DNA from: Spirometra erinaceieuropaei
Taxonomy: Eukaryota > Platyhelminthes > Cestoda > Diphyllobothriidea > Diphyllobothriidae
Direction: 5' to 3'
Length of the DNA stretch: 64,000 nucleotides
Assembly: GCA_902702965.1 (NCBI GenBank)
Contig: CACRXP010000092.1
Span: 427,358-491,357, forward strand
In this document: positions 57,526 to 64,000 of the stretch, one piece after another
Layout: each line of letters starts with the position of its first letter
Numbering within the stretch: the stretch's first letter is position 1
The notes under the pieces: generated by a model
The model's input: only the letters and a program-made list of their open reading frames with translations
What the model was told of the DNA's origin: nothing
Database searches by the model: none
Position numbers and translations under genes: made by a program

Positions 57526-57991
57526 CAAAAGAATTGTGGGCAGTGTTTCCGGCTTCGTATGCAAATTTATCCGTTGATATTAATGACTTATTAGACTTTT
57601 TATGAATATGGACGACTCGAACAGTTCGCCCAACCTCAGGCATTTTAGTTTTACCAGAAGACAAGTTAATGAGTTAAAACGGGTGAGAGCTAGAAGCGAG
57701 GACGGTTAGAGTGAAATACGACCACCCTCCACCTGAAAACGATCCAAGACTAAACTGTTTTCCGTGAACACAACAATTTCCAAGACCATTCCAACGTCAT
57801 TTTTGAATGCAGTTCACAGTGCTTACGAGAAAGATATCAGTAGAGCAAACCTTCAGTAATTTCACTCTATGTTAACATACACATTTCTGAACTAAACCAT
57901 TCCTACTAAACCATGAACTGTTTAAGTATTGAGTCATACTTCGTACTTATACATTACAAAGATTATATTTTGCACAACATACTTCGAAGTA

Positions 57992-58980
57992 CAGTAAGAA
58001 GGCTAACTCATGAAATATCAACAGAAATTGCGAAATGCGTCCTCGTTTCGAAAAGATTAATTATGTAAGATTGTAAAATTAATCATTGTGCAGCATAATT
58101 CTATCATAATTTATTTACCCCAGGATGCCGGCTTTCGAATGAATTTCTTTTCGGCTGCATGCAAAAACTATACTCTGCAAAAGGTTATTACGAAAGTGGC
58201 ATGCATTTTTTTCATTGATTTCCGATGCCCTTAAAGGTGCAATTATATTTCATGGAAAACATGCACAAAAGTATTCATTCTCTTGCTCATTCGGTAGAAA
58301 ATTACGTCTTATTCTCATTTTACACTCGAAAAAAGAGTATAATTCGGTTTTATGAAAGTTTCGAATTATGAGATTTTTTAATATCGTGAAATGACCGTTC
58401 ATAAAACTTCATGCCTCTGCATCGACCAATGTGGCTTGTAAAGTTAACAATGTGGCTCAACTCCATTGCTTACTTTTATTAACACTATATGGACCCCCTT
58501 TATTACCGTAGAGAAATGCATAGTTTTCCGTGCGCGGAAATTATACGGCTTGTAGGTTGGGGACTCTGAATGCAAGTGTAACGGCAGGTTGGGTTCAAAA
58601 TTATTCGGGATTCGGAAGTTTTATAAAACCAAATTATACCCTTTCTTCGAGTATAAGATTAAAATAAGACTCAATTTCCTACTGAATGTGGAAAAGATGG
58701 ATAGTTTTGTGCAGTTTTCATGAAATATAATTTAATCTTTAAGGGCGTCGGAAACCAATGAAAAAGTGCTCGCTATTTAAGTAGTCATTTTTTACGGAGT
58801 ATGGCTTTTGGATGCAGCCAAAAGGAAGTTTGTTCGAAAGCCGGCGTCCTGTGGTAATTGAATTATTATAGAATTATGCTGCACGATGATCGGTTTCGAA
58901 ATCCTAGTTAATTAATCTTCTAGAAACCAAAACACATTTAGGAATTTCAGTTCAGATTTCAGGAGTTAGCCCGCTTACTG
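57992..58980. mobile_element. Near-complete long-TIR element, second subfamily
   Basis: The ends CAGTAAGAAGGCTAACTC (left) and, in reverse, CAGTAAGCGGGCTAACTC (right) are flanked by TA at 57990-57991 and 58981-58982. Long arms with the family order (GGATGCCGGCTTTCGAATGA, AAAATTACGTC, AATTCGGTTTTATGAAAG) are mirrored on the right. 989 bp, no transposase frame. Confidence 0.8.
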
Positions 58981-59137
58981 TAAGTGCCATTTACATTGCG
59001 GCACAAAGCCGCCACGTATTCTGTGGCTTAATGTCATACACTGTCACCAATCAAACACGTTTGGCGAGGGTATTTTCACATATATAATTTTCGAGGTAGA
59101 TAGCCAAACGCAAGCTAAGACTACTGTAACCACTGAA

Positions 59138-59385
59138 TTCGTGGTTTATTGGTTAGGACTTTCGATTTCTGACCAACGAATCACGAGTTCGGGCTTCCGG
59201 GGGCTGCATACCTCCGCGTTGAGCATGGCTGACTGACGACGGCCAACAAACCAGAAATGGACTTTCCAGTCGCCCCGTCTTTGTTGATCATGCCATTCTG
59301 CTTATAGTACTCACCGATGTGCCTGCAAGGCAGCTTCAAGGCATAACGGGCGGTTTCGGCAACGCATACCACTAATAAAGGATCA
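59138..59385 (+). mobile_element. Diverged SINE copy
   Basis: Head-like GTGGTTTATTGGTTAGGACT, body GGCTGACTGACGACGGCC, AACCAGAAATGGACTTTCCA, then CATTCTGC and GGCATAACGGGCGG in family order; older than other copies. Confidence 0.6.
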
Positions 59386-60625
<1,240 letters not shown>

Positions 60626-61409
60626 AGCATCACAGTGCCAACGTGTTCTGGTTGCCACCGTGTATGGGATCAGTGGCCCGTGAATTCCCGGAGCGCAACT
60701 GGAGAACGTATGCATGAGCCGCAAAAAAGCAACTGTCACGCACGCCTTGCAAACCCACGTGGTTCAAGGACGTTTGCAAACTAGATGTTGAGAAAAAGGG
60801 AACTACTTAGTTTTCCCTTGCATCATTGTTCTCTGTATTCTCACACAGCCACATACCTGTACACTTCAGCCATCGGCAAAACATCACAAATTACTCGTGT
60901 AATAGTCCTGGGACGCAATTTACCGAGGTCACAAAGACAAAAAAATTGCCACATGCGAGATTGCGTAATCCCCACTCATACGAGAGCTGCGATTCCTCAT
61001 AAAACTGGTCACATAGCTTGTAAGGCTAGCCTGTAAAAGGCAAGGGCAGACAGGGAATTGCAAGCAAGGGTTTTGCGTCACGCCAGTTGCTTCGGCCAAA
61101 CTCATCACCAGGTAACTTACAAGCTGAAGCAGACCTTTCGTTTACGCGAGAAGGGAGAGGGAATGAGGTCGACTTCGAGAAATCGACCTCTGTAGCCAAT
61201 TTCCGAACTCTTCACTATAACGAAGTTTACACTCTCAAACCCGCCACGGCGGACCGAGGATTTCGAGCCGACCTAACGAACCTTTGAACTTGCGGAATTT
61301 GGTCCGGATTGAGTGGGGCACGCGTAGACGGGCTGTCTAGCATTGTCGGCTACTGATACTATTACGCCATTCTCTTCCAATCTTCTTCCATCGCTTACAA
61401 TTTGCATAC
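60626..61409. other. No recognisable feature
   Basis: No supported gene. Confidence 0.35.
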
Positions 61410-62570
61410 ATGGACGAGCGTAGTACCCTAGATGCTGTTGCTTTTGTGGTCCAGTCTGTTCTAAGAGATATAGATAAAGTCTGCCGTGCGTACGCATGCG
61501 CATTTCTTGACCACTCTTCCGTCCTCAATACTGTCCCACGCGTCTCCTCATTAGAACACCGGCGTGCAGCTTCCCTGGCTGGGCTGTATCTTGGCTTAGT
61601 GATTTTTTATCTCCTGAATTCAGTTTGGGCATTCCGGTAAGCGAAAATCGACTGTCGTTCTCAATAACTGTGGAGTTCTACAGGGTTCCATTTTATCACC
61701 TCACCCCTGCTATCTCCACTCTAATGACTTGAGATCGTCAAATGACTGTTTTTATGTTAAGTATACGGAAGATATGATTGTTGGTCATCCTCTTAAGGAC
61801 TAGACACATCTCCAGTTCCCGAGTTATGGCCTGGAGCATGCCTCGCATGGTCATTTGAGAACAGTCTCCTGTTGAATAATTAGAAATCAGTGCAGTGTGT
61901 TTTCCGACTGCGGCTCTTTCTCCCAGCCCTGAATCCCTGGTCATTCTCCCCAACGAGGTGTCCTGTTTTCGGTATATTGGTGTTAGCTTGACACCAAATC
62001 TCCCATCCACCCTTTATATTTAAGCCATTTTCATTCAAAGTCGTAGTCTATTTTATTACATTGATCGTTTACGTTCCTATCACACTCCTTACTTTTTATT
62101 ATTCTCCCGTCATTTTTCCCGCCTTTCTTAAGAGAGATATGGTAATTTTAACAGGAGTCCTCTGGATGTTTTATTCTGCTGCTGGTGTTTCTTACGTCGT
62201 TTCAGTTGGTACGGTGATACAGCAACGTCTCAAAACACTCAAGCAATTCGCTGATCAAATTCTGGATGATGTCTATCCTCTTTACTCTTATCAAATTGCT
62301 GCGAAATCTTTCCGCCCCGTGCTCAGAGACATCCGACATACCTCTTGCCTTTCATCGTCATATCATCGTCTCGTATCGTCATTTCTGGCACGGTGCCTAA
62401 GGTGTAAAGATACAGAAATGCAAAAACTGAGATCTGAACTGTCCCCGTAATAGTTGTTTATTTTTATGTAAACTTTTTGACTCTTGCGTAATTTTTATTT
62501 ATCCTCTGGTCACAACGAATGGAGCCCTGTTTGCCGAAAAGTTTGAATGATACTTTAAAAATAAGGCATT
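61410..62570 (+). pseudogene. Decayed LINE reverse transcriptase
   Basis: RSTLDAVAFVVQSVLRDIDK then AYACAFLDHSSVLNTVPR resembles the RT segment around the AFLDxxxAFNxVxR motif. Later frames give NDLRSSNDCFYVKYTEDMIV (a decayed YADDM box), FENSLLLNN, KSVQCVFRLR and an IGVSLTP segment. It has many stops and shifts. It ends just before a CT microsatellite at 62580. Confidence 0.65.
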
Positions 62571-62579
62571 TTTGCATCC

Positions 62580-62603
62580 CGCTCTCTCTCTCTCTCTCTC
62601 TCT
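62580..62603 (+). repeat. (CT)n microsatellite
   Basis: About 11 CT units directly after the LINE relic. Confidence 0.9.
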
Positions 62604-63176
62604 GTCATTAGTCGGCTCTTAACCAGCGTCACCTGAGTATTACACCGAATCCAAGATAGGTGTCATGTGGACACGTCTCACTTCTCTAGATGGATGTGAT
62701 TTTACAATACCCTCCGAATATACCGTATCACAAAGGTGAGGGGTAGTTGATGAAAAACTTCCGATTGGCTTCCCTTCCACTCACGACTAGGCGATTAAAT
62801 CAATTAACTTCTCACGCCTTTACCGAGACGACCAGGGTCCCATCTAAAATCCTCATCTGGCTTGCTTATTTGACATACTGCCCATTCTGACATGAACAAA
62901 AGAAACCAGGCCGTTCAGAAAAGCGACCCAATAGATTTCATAACTTCAGGGTTTCCCATCGTCCTACAGAGGAGTTCGCAAACCCCTTCTGAAGGGAACT
63001 CATGGGTCGAAAACCCGAACGCGACATAGTGGGCGGCTATTCCTACTATCCAACGTCTTCAAAGTTGCTTAGTGATCACAATCGGTCGAGGCCCCTGGGC
63101 TAAGTCACCGTCTATTCTGTCGGTTAACGTAACAATGAAAATTAAGAAGTGGACGGGAATTTACTGATGATGATTT
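62604..63176. other. No recognisable feature
   Basis: No supported gene. Confidence 0.4.
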
Positions 63177-63181
63177 TGCTG

Positions 63182-63214
<33 letters not shown>

Positions 63215-63216
63215 AC

Positions 63217-63302
<86 letters not shown>

Positions 63303-63459
63303 CGATGATGATGACGATGAAGAAGAAGAAGAAGAAGGAGAAGAAGAAGAAGAAGAAGAAGAAGAAGGAGAAGAAGAAGAAGAAGAAGAAGAAGAAGAAG
63401 AAGAAGAAGAGGAGGAGGAGGAGGAGGAGGAGGAGGAGGAGGAGGAGGAAGAAGAAGAA
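63177..63459 (+). repeat. Long compound trinucleotide microsatellite
   Basis: (CTG)n, then (ATG)n of about 28 units, then (GAA)n with GGA interruptions, then (GGA)n and GAA again, almost uninterrupted over about 280 bp. Overlapping frames on both strands are homopolymeric and not genes. Confidence 0.97.
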
Positions 63460-64000
63460 TGTTCATCCAGTCTCATCGGCGACATCAGCAGCAGCATCGT
63501 GAGAAGTTCTTCGTTTCCAATTGTCATCGTTTGCCTGAATTTCAGAATTTCCGAAGTGATAAATTATTTGGCGTTGCCTTTTTGGCTGTAAAAGCGAGCA
63601 CCCAACCAGTTGAGAAAAGTTGCAGTCGGCACTTATTTAGAAAACACTTAAAAGTGGATTGAACCAGCGAAAGGAGGGTCAGCCGACCCCTGTTTAACGA
63701 TCAACCGGTCGGAATTTTACGGATAAACGAAGTCTTATCAGGATTCCCCTACTCCAATCCTAGACGTGTTTTCCCCGCCAACCTATCTCCACCTCCATAA
63801 GAGCAAACAACTCGACTTCCGGTGAGATAATGAAGCAACGGTCGTACTTTCGTCGTGTTATCGGTAAAGTTTAACTCATCCTCCCGCCTTTAACTTCAGA
63901 CTTGACCGCGTGTCCTGGGTGTTTTGGCAGGACCCTCCCAGAAGGTGGAGTTACAGCACACCAGGTCCGATGTCGTCTGTCAGCGGGGGGGCCTAGGTGA
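63460..64000. other. No recognisable feature
   Basis: No supported gene to the window end. Confidence 0.4.

Noticed and set aside
63105..63527. Poly-Ser, poly-Met/Lys and poly-Leu/Pro/His frames
   Set aside because: Microsatellite translation, not a gene.

Overview
This is a eukaryotic (metazoan) genomic window, very repeat-rich, with one gene I can support and a dense layer of decayed mobile elements. The long introns, the Penelope-like retroelements with GIY-YIG endonuclease ends and hammerhead-like tails, the CR1-type LINE fragment, the tRNA-derived SINEs and the TTAGGG-like degenerate arrays fit a flatworm, most likely a tapeworm. That assignment is inference; no species-diagnostic marker is visible. 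A run of Ns (12988-13661) marks an assembly gap.

The gene lies on the minus strand, from about 45.0 kb down to 28.5 kb. It encodes a three-RRM protein of the A1CF/RBM46/RBM47 branch of the hnRNP R/Q family. Five exons join in phase at GT/AG sites: 45011 (or 44748)-44075, 42888-42708, 40666-40060, 31469-31357 and 28974-28478 (stop). The first exon shown has no in-frame ATG, so the true start lies upstream and was not found. Intron 3 (8.6 kb) is packed with inverted SINE copies and TIR elements.

The rest is mobile DNA. (1) Penelope-like relics lie at 10.5-12.3, 14.7, 23.3-24.1, 27.0-27.5, 33.5-33.9 and 55.4-55.9 kb. PLE-type tails with hammerhead-like motifs lie at 12.5, 17.0, 19.3, 24.0 and 32.5 kb. 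(2) LINE relics lie at 20.0-21.15 kb (inside a telomere-like array) and 61.4-62.6 kb. (3) A tRNA-Arg-like SINE family is present in about a dozen pieces. (4) A non-autonomous family with very long terminal inverted repeats, CAGT ends and TA flanks (Tc1/mariner-like) has two near-complete copies (37985-39098, 57992-58980) and many fragments. (5) Two large foldback elements lie at 6.9-7.4 and 50.3-50.8 kb. (6) A 395-bp MITE with a 5-bp target duplication sits inside a Penelope relic. (7) An unrecognised dispersed repeat, called Rep-A here, has six copies. (8) (GGTTAG)-like cores are bounded by inverted repeats. (9) Long compound trinucleotide microsatellites lie at 60.3-60.6 and 63.2-63.5 kb.

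No other protein-coding gene, rRNA, functional tRNA or CRISPR array could be supported. Most other open frames are short, start at non-ATG codons or fall inside repeats.
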